A DNA stretch of 53,878 nucleotides from Symsagittifera roscoffensis (lineage: Eukaryota > Xenacoelomorpha > Acoela > Convolutidae): positions 1 to 53,878 of the forward strand of contig NW_026970680.1 in the NCBI RefSeq assembly GCF_963678635.1. Reading direction: 5' to 3'. Below the pieces are notes generated by a model. The model searched no databases. It was not told the DNA's origin and saw nothing but the letters and a program-made list of their open reading frames with translations. This document shows positions 16,799 to 27,525 of this stretch, in pieces. The translations under genes and the position numbers were made by a program. Every line of letters starts with the position of its first letter. Within the stretch, counting starts at the first letter, position 1.

Positions 16799-19145
16799 TG
16801 TCGTCTCGGGAAACTTCGACTATTTAGGCCCAATATATCCCTTCTATAATGTCCGCTAAGTCCCTTCCCTAAATACCAGAACCAGCAAAGTGGTGAGCTA
16901 TGATCCGGTATTTGGCGACAATTCCTTCGTTTGAAAGGTTGAATTTGGTGGTCGATCGATGTACTACATGGGTTGCGTCCCCTTTACTCAATTGCTCTCG
17001 ACTGTTCTCTTCCTCGGAAAGAATCGCAAGAAACTGGATAGTAATTGAATTCAGAAATAAATATTAGAATTGCTGAGTATAAGGGCCGCTAAGTGGCCTG
17101 AATACAATTTATTAAGTATCAATGAATTTATTCTGCGATAAGTTCCAGTTAACTGCTTCTTGCAGTTCACTTTACAAACAATTCTAAACAACTCTTCAAC
17201 TTGCTTCACAAAGCTTCACTAAAATCTCGCGTCGAGAACTCACTTTAAAAATTTCACGAGTCACTCTCAGGACCTGTCTGAATTCTATAAGTCTCAATCT
17301 TGTTCTCTAACTCTCTGAGAACCCACTACTCTCAATCGTAGTTATCACTGTTCTCTAACTCTGACCGAGAACCAACTACTCTCAATCGTAGTTATCACTG
17401 TTCTGTTTAGTTCGGTGGTTGTACCCTAATCGCGTATCGTTATCTTTAATTACTTTCGGTTCGGTCAGAGGCGTACCGTTCCCTATCCCTACTAACATTC
17501 AATTAACTAGCTGCCAATCAGTACTTATCAGCTGAATCAACCATTAGGTCAGCTTTAATTAAACATCGGGGTTGCACTTAGTTAATCAGGACATACTGAG
17601 GAAACATTGAGTTCAACTACAAAATCAGCTCCCAATCGTATTTGACAAATGACCCCTTGCGTGATTTTATTTTAGTTCTTCCTAACTTCTCCCCTTTCCT
17701 ATGAATTGGGTATATCTCACACAACCGGGAGTTTAACTTCCGTGATACTTGAAAAGTTTCCATTTTTGGTCATTTTTAGTTTTAATCCTCTAAGTCCAAG
17801 GGCTGGGTAATTCCCTTCCCCGTGTCGGTTTTGATCCGAAAAAACACAGCAAGAATTCATTTAATGTGCTAGGGCTGTTTATAAAATCTTCATCCCGAAT
17901 TTCCCATTTCCCCCCATAGATGTTCCCAATTTTTGTCCTGGGGCTGTATTTTTACTTGTTTGTCGTTCTTATCGAAAGTCCAAGTGGAGTGGGTTAAGCT
18001 GACCCCAATGTTTGCTAATTACAGAAAATCACTTTCGCTCGGGTACAAAATTCAAAACTAATCATTCTCGATTTAGGGGCCTCCCCTTACCTCCCCAGGT
18101 GAGTATATACCCCTTACGGGTCCTTACAATGCTAAAATATTGCTTTTCAAGGGTTCCGGGGGTCTTGGGTTCAAAAATGCCAAATGACCTCTTAGAGTTC
18201 ATCCGAGGTCAAATGAAGTCAAACGCGTCCAAACGTCTTATTTTCGATGGGAGATTATTCCCACAAAGTTTCATTCATATCGGACCATCCCTTCCCATAT
18301 TTTCGGAAAATTTGGGTCAATTAACATTTTCCCCTAAAACTGCCATTTTCACCCCATAGGAAGTTCAGGAGAGCATTGGATCAAAGGGGTCCCCCTACTG
18401 GGTTGGGCCCCCCTTCACTTTGGTGCATTGAAATCACAAGTCAATTATCGTTATCAGGTGTTAATAGCCTAATTCATTTTCAAGTGCTAATAGCTTCCGA
18501 CGTAGCCGTCGCATTGGGTCTAAACATAAACACATTATAGGTCTTCTCCCAACCTACCATCCCCCAAATTTCAACCTCTTAGCATTATCAGGGGTCGAGA
18601 AATAACAAAAAGTGGGTTTTGTTTACATAGGGCGTAAGACCGAAAGTAATAACCGGATGCGTTCAAACTTCCGGTGGTGAACTTCCCTCGCCTATTGCTA
18701 CAACATATTGCAATATGAAGTCAGTCTGACCATTAGTTACCGGTTTACAAAAAGTGCTAAGTGCATTTTCGGAAATCCTTATCCCTCGCCCCCTAGGGTC
18801 CCAGGGGTCTGGAAATTTGCATGCCCGCCTTAAATCATCTCCATTAGTCACCACTAATTTTCATAAAGATCGGACTAGTGGTTCCTAATCCGGGGGGGGG
18901 GGGGGGGGATTTCCAGAATTTGCGCGCTTTTCCAATTCTTCGCCCTAGAGGTCAAATTCAAGCTTCAAAGTCCGGTTACGATTGTTTGCTCTCAAACTAA
19001 GCTTATCTATCACTGAATTTCATTGCTACAAGTTCATACAGTCGGTTTACGTTAAAATCAAATTTCGAAATTTTCAACCATTTTCATCATGAATTACCAA
19101 TCCTAGGCTCAGGTTACCATAGCATGTAATACAGTAGAATCACCA
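16799..19145 (-). repeat. 3' LTR of the degenerate element (2347 bp)
   Basis: Nearly co-linear with 22282-24001, but carries about 628 bp (16855-17482) missing from the other LTR. It includes a 17-G run (18892-18908) and an internal tandem duplication at 17304-17400. ORFs of 115 codons at matching places in both LTRs (18012 and 22868) are on the antisense strand and are probably not genes. Confidence 0.88.
17304..17400. repeat. tandem duplication of about 48 bp inside the 3' LTR
   Basis: Two adjacent copies of TTCTCTAACTCT...GAGAACC..ACTACTCTCAATCGTAG, differing by a few bases. They lie inside the segment that the 5' LTR has lost. Confidence 0.8.
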
Positions 19146-19892
19146 ATACTACAGTCTTCCCTTCTAGTCTATTATTCTCCCGAATAATGCTACTAACAAT
19201 GATTAAGTCACCGTTTTGCTATTAAGACAAATAACCAATCTAACAACTCAACTCGACTCTTTGTGTAATATCTAATCCCTCTTTTAACACCATTTTTTTC
19301 TAAACTCGACTCGTTTTTTGCTGCTATACTACACCGCCTTGAACTACTCTCCAGTTTTCGACACAACTTAAATGCACCATCGTTTACGTGTTACGACGCA
19401 GTGAACCGCGGGCTTCAGTTTCCATAGACTATTACGTAATCAATTTACCTATGTTAGCACCAAGGGTTGCTTCCTTGAGTGAAGCAACTAAGAGTCTAAG
19501 AAAGATTTGAAACGCGTTGTGAAATACCTCCACCATTCTATCGAAACAATGAATTATACTACCAAGATTTTCACTGAGTTTCTATCAGTCGTACTGGTGG
19601 AGATGTTTCTAAAGCACTTATAAATATCGCAAATGAGATTAGAATGTGAGATAGGGAGAAAGAATTTTTTAGTTTTACTCACTGAAATGAACTGAACCCC
19701 GTACTATTTCACCGATCTCTTGTTTACGAGGTGCCGTCTGTCTACGAGGTGCCGGTAGTCCTGCTGCGGCACAGTCCAGTTATCCGACTCCCCCATAGCA
19801 TCTGGAGGACGCCAACACTGCTTCGGGACCTCGCCCTACAATGCGGCCGAGCCCTGGTCAACTTCATCTTCACCGAACAAAGACAGCTTTTT
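19146..19892 (-). other. 3' internal region of the degenerate element
   Basis: No convincing frame. A purine run on the element strand (AGAAGGGAAGA, plus 19155-19165) close to the LTR may be the polypurine tract. Where pol would be expected nothing is left, so the element is internally deleted or never carried pol. Confidence 0.45.
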
Positions 19893-20780
19893 CTATCGAT
19901 CGATCAAATTGTGGAAGTAGGCGGACTTTACATCTCTAGGCCCCACTTCCCTTCTACCGCCAAGCCACTCTCGGTCATCCTTTGATCGGAATCGCTTGGA
20001 TGACCTGAACGATCTGCTACTCGTAAGCAGACTTTGAAGTTCGTCCCATCGATTCGCGTCGTTGTCGACTACTTCGTCCATCTCTGTCTCTGGAACCACT
20101 GCAACTCTCTCTGTTCGGCCTCCTCCGCGAGGTCGTCTCAAAGCTTCATCTAATGAAACAGGCTTTGGGCATCCGTACCTTTCGTATTCCTCCACTTTTG
20201 TTTCTTGAACCACATTTATGCTGTGATCGTCATAAGTCGTCGGCCACCCTTCCAAGATTTTGTCGGGAGACTCCACTGCCGCTGTTATCTTCGCAATCAA
20301 GCTCTTCCGCATGTCTGATCTTGGAAAATGATTTCCTTTAATCTGTCCGCCCGGTTCATATGGCAGAGAGGGCATCCGTTCCGGAGAAGGCCTATGAGTC
20401 AAGTGCCGTATGGGTACCATTGAACCTTCACTCGCCCCTGTCCACAAGAAATCTTCTCCATGACTGAAAACCAAAGAGCACTGATACTCTTTCATCGATG
20501 TTAGTCCTAGGACCATCTCAGCTTTCAGTTTCGGGACCACAAGCGCTTCGATTTCTTCGGCAATGTCACCAAACTTGAAGCGAGTTCTGACAACTCCGTC
20601 GACAGCCATTATTTTTTCGTCTGCTGTCTCCAGTCGACCTACATAGCGTTCCATTGTCGGTGCGTCAACCATTCTCCGCGCAACATCTGTCCTTATGAGA
20701 TCGGTGGTGGCTCCGGTATGAAGCAGCACCTCAACATGGGTTCCGCCTACGCAAGCATTAACGACTGCTCCGCGTGGATC
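19893..20780 (-). pseudogene. retropepsin-like aspartic protease remnant, active-site Asp replaced by His
   Basis: The minus-strand frame reads VEVLLHTGATTDLI where retropepsins have a D-T/S-G-A active site. The catalytic aspartate codon GAT is CAT here. The fold signature continues (ALVVPKLKAEMVLGL..MKEY). The frame opens near 20780, one base out of register with the gag-end ORF (20747-21130), consistent with either a programmed -1 shift or decay. The C-terminal extension (VPETEMDEVVDNDANRW) is charged and does not resemble reverse transcriptase. With the mutated active site and the broken gag this copy should not process its own polyprotein. Confidence 0.7.
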
Positions 20781-22200
20781 GCTGACATCATGACTGATCC
20801 AACACGCTCAATGCGCGTCCGCGAATTCTGTTTCGTTTCCAACTTTGGGTCGCTCTCTTTGATCCTTGGTAGTCGCTTCAATATCGATAGAACTTGTTCC
20901 TGCTCCAATATCTTCTCGCTCTGCCCTTCTCCATCATTATTTGCTTTTGTATCGTAACGCTGGCAAGATTGAGTTCCTGTAGCTTGCGCTCGCCTTTCTG
21001 CCTGCTGTTTCTTAAATTCGGCCGGGACAAATCCTCCTTCGAACTCGCCTACTGTCCCGGCCCTTGGTAGTTTAAATGGTTCGCGCTTCTTTGGGGACAT
21101 CCGTTTGCAATGTGGCCCACGTGTCCGCAATTAAAACAACCACCTTGGGTCCATGGGTTGTTTCCACTGTGTCGCCCAATTGGGTTCTCACAGTCGCGTT
21201 GCTGATTCTCTCCCCGTCGGGTGTGACTCTCTGGCTTGGGGTTACAAGGATCAACGAACCTACCTAACATTGTCGTTAAGCTCTGCATCTGGGCCATCAT
21301 TTGAGCCACCAGATCGTTCTGGCGTGATTCCTGCATCAGCATCTGCAATCTCACATCATCATACCTCGAACTCTGGATATCAATCTGCTTCGCCAGGTTA
21401 TTCTGAGCCTTCATCATTTAGTCCAGCCTCTGGTCAGTGTGCGTCTGCAATCTAGTCAGCTCCGTCCGTATCTGTTGAGTCTCGGCAGTCAGCGTACTGT
21501 CTCCGCCAGCCTCAGTCGTCAGGTCTTGAACATCGTGCACCGACCGAACGTGATTTGGCCGTCTCCGACACTTCATCCTGACTGTTTTGCGTGCCATATC
21601 TAGAGCCTGTGCTCGGGCTACCGCCTGGTTGAAATTTTCGAAGTCTTCTCGCAGAAACAATTCCTGAAGCTCGAAATCACACAATCCATCAGTGAATTGT
21701 TTGCGGTTCATGTCGTCTCGGGCTTGAGCTCCCAGGTTTGTATTTGCAACTTCACCCAAGGATGGCATTCGTCTTGCAAATTCTCTCAAGCCCTCGCCTT
21801 CCTCCTGCATGAGGTTCTTGAAATCAGCCCTCGCAGCTGATTGTGTCTGAAAAGGCATCATCCTCTGATCGAGTTCCGCGAGCATTCTGCCTAGCGTCGG
21901 TTCCTCGAACCCGACAACTTCCTCTCTAAAGTGAGCTGGCATACTCGTGAACTCATCCAATGCCCAGCCTGTCAGACAAGTCGGCAGCACCATCCTGGCC
22001 TGTTCATTGTCCCATCGATTGGCGTCTGCTATCCAGGCAAAGTGTTTCCTCCAGTCTCGCCAGTTCTGATAACTGCTCGAGGGGAACCGAGCTGGTCGTA
22101 TCGTACCAAATCCGAACACTCCCTGTTGTCAATCGAGAGCATTGGCCGCTGCCACTGCAGCCTCTGCAATCAGCTGTCTGTCTTGATCGTTCATCGCCAT
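20747..22200 (-). pseudogene. gag: broken gag of the degenerate element
   Basis: The original start is probably ATG at 22198-22200 (MAMNDQDRQL). The same frame is cut by TGA at 22129-22131 and by TAA directly before 21417, and then shifts frame after the zinc knuckle into 20747-21130. The retained core is typical of Ty3/gypsy Gag (YQNWRDWRKHF, ALDEFTSMPAHFR, LREFARRM, KQFTDGL). The CCHC knuckle (C-x2-C-x4-H-x4-C, CFNCGHVGHIANGC) is at about 21105-21150. At least two stops and one frameshift make this a non-functional copy. Confidence 0.82.
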
Positions 22201-22262
22201 CGCAATTGTTTCGTCGATCGTTGATCAAACGTATCGTCTCACGCAACTGTAGTCCAAAGAGT

Positions 22263-22280
22263 GCCCATCCAGGAGCGCCA
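22263..22280 (-). other. putative primer binding site of the degenerate element
   Basis: Immediately inside the 5' LTR the element strand reads TGGCGCTCCTGGATGGGC, one base from the LTR terminus. On the plus strand it ends GCGCCA, like a tRNA 3' end. Isotype not assigned. Confidence 0.5.
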
Positions 22281-22281
22281 A

Positions 22282-24001
22282 TGTCGTCTTGGGGAATTTT
22301 GACTATTTAGACCCAATATATCCCTTCTATATTGTCCCTATCCCTACTAACTTTCACTTAACTAGCTGCCACTCAGGACTTATCAGCTGAATCAACCATT
22401 AGGTCAGCTTTAATTAAACATCGGGGTTACACTTAGTTAATCAGGACATACTGAGCAAACATTGGGTTCAACTACAAAATCAGCTTCCAATCGTCTTTGA
22501 CAAATGACCCCTTGCGTGATTTTATTTTAGTTCTTCCTAACTTTTTCCCTTTCCTATGAGTTGGGTAGGTCTGACACAACCGGGAATTTAACTTCCGTGA
22601 TACTTGAAAAGTTTCTATTTTTGGTCATTTTTAGTTTTATTCCTCTAAGTCCAAGGGCTGGGTAATTCCCTTACCCGTGTCCGTTTTGATCCGAAAAAAA
22701 CACCGCAACAATTCATTTAAAATGCTAGGGCTGTTATAAAATCTTCATCCCGAATTTCCCATTTTCCCCCCATAGATGTTCCCAATTTTTGTCCCGGGGC
22801 TGTATTTTTACTTGTTTGTCGTTCTTATCGAAAGTCCAAGTGGAGTGGGTTAAGCTGACCCCAATGTTTGCTAATTACAGAAAATCACTTTCGCTCGGGT
22901 ACAAAATTCAAAACTAAAAATTCTCGATTTAGGGGCCTCCCCTTACCTCTCCAGGTGGGTAGGTACCCCTTACGGGTCCTTACAATGCTAAAATATTGCT
23001 TTTCAAGGGTTCCGGGGGTCTTGGGTTCAAAAATGCCAAATGACCTCTTAGAGTTCATCCAAGGTCAAATGAGGTCAAACGCGTCCAAACGTCTTTTTTT
23101 CGATGGGAGATCATTCCCACAAAGTTTCATTCATGTCGGACCATCCCTTCCCATATTTTCGGAAAATTTGGGTCAATTAACATTTTTCCCTAAAACTGCC
23201 ACTTCCACCCCATAGGAAGTTCCGGAGAGGATTGGATCAAAGGGGTCCCCCTACTGGGTTGGGCCCCCCTTCACTTTGGTGCATTGAAATCACAAGTCAA
23301 TTATCGTTATCAGGTGTTAATAGCCTAATTCATTTTCAAGTGCTAATAGCTTCCGACGTAGCCGTCGCATTGGGTCTAAACATAAACACATTATAGGTCT
23401 TCTCCCAACCTAAAATCCCCCCAAGTTTCAACCTCCTAGCATTATCAGGGGCCGAGAAATAACAAAAAGTGGGTTTTGTTTACATAGGGCGTAAAACCGG
23501 AACTAATAACCGGATGCGTTCAAATTTCCGGTGGTGAACTTCCCTCGCCTAGGGCTACAACATATTGCAATATGAAGTCATTTTGACCATTAGTTACCGG
23601 TTTACAAAAAGTGCTAATTGCCTTTTCGGAAATCATTATCCCTCGCCCAGGGGTCCTAGGGGTCTGGAAACTTGCATGCCCGCCTAAAATCTTCTCCATT
23701 TGTCACCCACCAATTTTCATAAAGATCGGACCAGTGGTTCCCAATCCGGGGGGGGGGGGGGGGGGTTCCAGAATTTGCGCGCTTTTCCAATTCTTCGCCC
23801 TAGAGGTCAAATTCAAGTTTCAAAGTCCGGTTACGATTGTTTGCTCTCAAACTAAGCTTATCTATCACTGAATTTCATTGCTATAAGTTCATACAGTCGG
23901 TTTACGTTAAAATCAAATTTCGAAATTTTCAACCATTTTCATCATGAATTACCAATCCTTAGGCTCAGGTTACCATAGCATGTAATACAGTAGAATCACC
24001 A
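22282..24001 (-). repeat. 5' LTR of the degenerate element (1720 bp, internally deleted)
   Basis: Aligns end to end with 16799-19145 except for the missing segment of about 628 bp, which ends at a short shared TCC. It has an 18-G run at 23748-23765. Substitutions and small indels relative to its partner are frequent enough to suggest an old insertion. Confidence 0.88.
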
Positions 24002-24111
24002 AGTCTCTAAATTTTGTAAAAACAAGCAATACTCCGTAGACCATAAAACGCAGTCGGAACACTCTGCGTTTCTCCCTGATATGAGCAATTTTGTTTATGT
24101 ATAGGTTACAG

Positions 24112-25508
24112 CACCAGTGCAATACAGTGCGAGCCTTCAGACATGAGCTACAATGTTGAAGACGAGTCAGTGTGTTTCATTGCACGCGAACCGTTGAAGA
24201 CTAATGTACAGTGGATCAAGTATAACCTCACGCACGCATCAGCAGTCAGTGGGGAAAGAACTGAACCCGATGTGAGTATGTTTTGAAACAGTGTTCAATT
24301 CTCATGAGTATTTAACCCTAGTTTGATTTTTTTTCTCTGGACCAATTTCGACTTTTTAACTGGCCATTTTTGAGCTATTTTTATTACGTGAAAGCCTATG
24401 ATAATCTGGGCTCAACTATACAAGAAAATTTGTTCTGTGATTTTTTTTGAAAAGTTATAGTGGTTTGAAAGTTAGGCTTATTTGAGACAATCAGCGCTTG
24501 AGGTATTTTGTGATATTAATGAGCAAGCGGCTATTCAATCCGTTCTTTTTTTAAATTTATTTTGAAAAGTATTGTTGTATAGAGCTCAAATTTAAAAGAT
24601 AATCTACCATTGAGTTTTTTTAGTAAATTAATCGGTGTTTAATTGTTTAAATTTAGTTTTTTTTTCGATTTTTTTCTCAATTTTTGACAACAGAAAATTT
24701 CATTGACTTTGAACGGCAGTCGGCCTAATAAAAGCAGTCTTCTTTCGATTTTTGGAGATTTTGTGAAGTGGAATTAGGTAGTGATCATGCCACAAAAATT
24801 GCAATCTTATAAGTAATTAACCTAGTTAAAATTAGAAATCATTTTTTCGGCTTGAATTTAATGCTGCATCGAGTTAGCACTCTTGGCGATATCTCTTTTT
24901 AATATTTGTTCAACATGACTGAAAATTAGATTTAATCTAAAAACAAATAGTTTTGTTTTGAAGCATTTACAGTGCGGCTAATTTGAATTGAAATATTTTT
25001 GCAGAATGTTTTTGTTTTGGTTTAGAGCATAAATGAACCAGCTGAACCATCGAATTTGTTTAGCTGCCAGAAAAAACACAGTTTTTTCTCTTCGTGGAAC
25101 ATCCTTTACAGTATTGGCAGACGGCCTGAAATGATTACGGTCGGATTAGTCTGTACTTTTCTCGTGACCAATGGAGTTTTCACTATCTACCAAGGATTCA
25201 AGTGCCCGGAACATTACACAGTTGTGGATGCTTTTCAAGCTGCGCATATTGTGTATAAGCCACTGAGCGACTGTTTTTTTGACCTGACGGTCGGAAGCGT
25301 GTGGTTGGTTGTGGCATTGCTGTTGGCTGCTTATAGCATAAAAGGAGGTACGCTTTTCGGCCCTATTGAGAAATGTGACCAAAATACGAAATATGATGGT
25401 AGAAAAGAAAACGTGGGAAAAGAAATTGATACCGAAAATCCACGAAATCAGACTGATACGCAAAACCTAGAAAACACTGATGAGACTTCGTGCTTACTGC
25501 TTGCATGA
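24112..25508 (+). CDS. 3' exons of an unrecognised two-helix membrane protein
   Basis: Exon 24112-24271 (after GGTTACAG, before GTGAGT) encodes 53 codons beginning TSAIQCEPSDMSYN and ending SGERTEPD, with one N-linked sequon (NLT). Intron 24272-25025 ends GGTTTAG. The terminal exon 25026-25508 continues in the same phase and carries two hydrophobic segments, VGLVCTFLVTNGVFTIY and VGSVWLVVALLLAAYSI, separated by a short Cys-containing loop (GFKCPEHYTVVD), then a long hydrophilic tail ending CLLLA. The start and upstream exons are missing. The degenerate LTR element lies directly upstream, probably within an intron. The arrangement suggests a multi-pass protein. Family unknown. Splice phases agree exactly, so the exon structure is fairly secure. 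Confidence 0.68.
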
Positions 25509-25856
25509 AAAATCCGATGCGAAACACCAGTCATACTGAAAAACATTATAATTTATATTTGATGTTGATTTTATATATTTTTTGGAAAGTTAAACTGGAA
25601 CAATGCACCCGGGTTGAGTTTACATTGAAAATTAGCGACGAAAAAATGAAAAAAGAACAGCAATGGATACCATTGATGAATTATCGATAAACATTGCTAC
25701 AATAGCAACTTTTATCGATTGAACATGCAATGATTTTACTGATTTGTGCATCTTAAGCTCATTATTAGTGGGTAGAAAAATGAGCGAATATATGACTTCC
25801 TTGAATCCCATCTTTTTGGTCTTATTATAAGCCTACTTGCTCCTTTTTTCGCTCGA

Positions 25857-25862
25857 AATAAA
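25857..25862 (+). terminator. candidate polyadenylation signal of the membrane protein gene
   Basis: AATAAA about 350 nt after the stop codon at 25508, on the same strand. Confidence 0.35.
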
Positions 25863-25914
25863 ACCTGAAGTCAAAAACTCCAAACGCTTCTTCTCGACAG
25901 TCAAAAAAGTTTGT

Positions 25915-26960
25915 GAATATTTTTGATTATCAATCGAGTGAAGACTGAACGAGCTTTAATTTGATATAATACTCGATCCATTCCAATGATTATTTGTGGC
26001 CCATGATTCTGCTAGGAAAAACACGCTAAAACAAAGTAATTCCCCAGATTCAATAATTGCATGAAAAGTGATTCCACTTCAGTAAGAAACAAGTCACTTT
26101 GACAAATCTCTCCGTTTTAAAGTGCTGCACTGCACAACCAAATAGAAAGACTGACAGCTTCTGAACATAGTCTTAGAAAAGTACAAAAAAAAAGTTTTTT
26201 TGTTCCGACCATTTGCAAAATTGGGAGAAAATTTTTATTCGGGTGTGTTTTCGTTTTTTTTTTGTTATCCACGGAACGTCAGGTACCACAAATACTTACC
26301 GGACTTGGTTGAGTGATATATCATTTTAAATCCCTTTCAGTCATGATTGGAACCACATTTAAAAATTTTGCGATTCGAACCACATTAACACCACGTTAAA
26401 AAAGCCTAGAAATTTAGTTTTAAGCAAGTAAATTTAATTTTTGGGGTCCGTTCTGCCAAAAAGTTTGAATTGACTTTTCTGTTTTTCTAGTCCTTTTTCT
26501 AAAAAATATCCAATTGGCCTATTTTACTATGACTTTCGAATATGCCTAAATTATGCTTGTACGTCAGATCCCTTTATTACACCACGCAGAAAAAAACTAC
26601 ACTAATTAAAAAAAAACTTTGTAGTTTTTTAAAGACTATGGTGGGAACATTAAGTGCTACTTGCACAGCAACCGGCTATCGTTGTTTCAAAATTGTCGTT
26701 TGTTCTGCGTGGTGTGATAAAAAAAATTTGAATGAAAAACTAGAAAATTTGGAATTTCTAATGTCACGATTGAAAGGGCTTTAATATGATATATCACTCG
26801 ACCCATTGCGGTAATTATTTGTGTTACCTAGTTTTGTACGAAAAAAACTAAAACACACCCGAATACACAGTTCCTCCCCATTTTTCAAATGGTCAGAACA
26901 ATAAGCTAATGTAAGCCTGCCCCCTGTCTTTCTCGCTCGAAGTAGATGAAAAAACAAAAT
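25915..26960. mobile_element. inverted-repeat repeat element with three related arms
   Basis: A block at about 26200-26345 (containing TTCGGGTGTGTTTT and GAGTGATATATCATTTTAA) reappears reverse-complemented at about 26765-26905. A more diverged copy in the same orientation as the latter lies at about 25945-26050. Inner sequences also pair: ACACCACGCAGAA at 26579 with its complement at 26704. The whole can fold into a long hairpin. No transposase is seen; the 80-codon ORF at 26542 lies inside the fold and is not supported. Confidence 0.55.
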
Positions 26961-27525
26961 TTTCGAACTGGTTTTCACGACACTGGAGAAAATGTTTGAA
27001 AAATTGTTAATGTCATTACAAATTTTCTCCTCATTTTCAATGGTCGGAACGAATTTTCAAACTGCTATTTCTCGACACATGGCAATTATTTTGTAAATTT
27101 TTCCTTGCAGCCTGAATCGTGACTGACGTGAAACGTAACAAGTTAGAACATTCATTTGGCTATATCCATCTGATTATTGTTTTTCTTACTTGATGTTGTT
27201 GTTGAAAACTTTTGTGATTGAAATCTGCGAAGTACCAAATAAAAAATTCCAGAGAAATATGATAAAAAAAACTAAAAAAAAAACGTATGTTCCTAGATTT
27301 CTGAACAAAAAAAAATTGTAAACTGCAAAAGTGTAGAAAAACTAATAAGAACAATTGAAACTAATTTATTCTTTTCGCAGTTTTGGTTAAGAAATTTTAA
27401 ATCCAACAATTTCTAATTTCTTTGTTAGGTTTTGTTTCGGTATTTTGTCGAAGTTTCAGTCTTTGATCTCAATTGATTTTTTGACAACAAAAAAAAGAAA
27501 ATTCATTAAATTTATTGAAAAAAAA

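Larger units (their letters stand above)
16799..24001 (-). mobile_element. degenerate non-autonomous Ty3/gypsy-type LTR element with very long LTRs
   Basis: Two long direct repeats (16799-19145 and 22282-24001) enclose 3.1 kb with a broken minus-strand gag and protease but no reverse transcriptase, RNase H or integrase. In element orientation the right repeat is the 5' LTR: a primer-site-like sequence sits just inside it, and a purine run (complement of 19155-19165) sits just inside the left one. LTR termini fit TG...CA. The 5-bp flanks (CTCAA on the left, AGTCT on the right) do not match, so no target duplication is seen. Codon use and GC content are clearly higher than in the first element, pointing to an unrelated family. 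Confidence 0.85.

Noticed and set aside
18012-18359. 115-codon plus-strand ORF, also at 22868-23215
   Set aside because: Present in both LTRs at the same place and antisense to the element. It is conserved only because the LTRs are duplicates.
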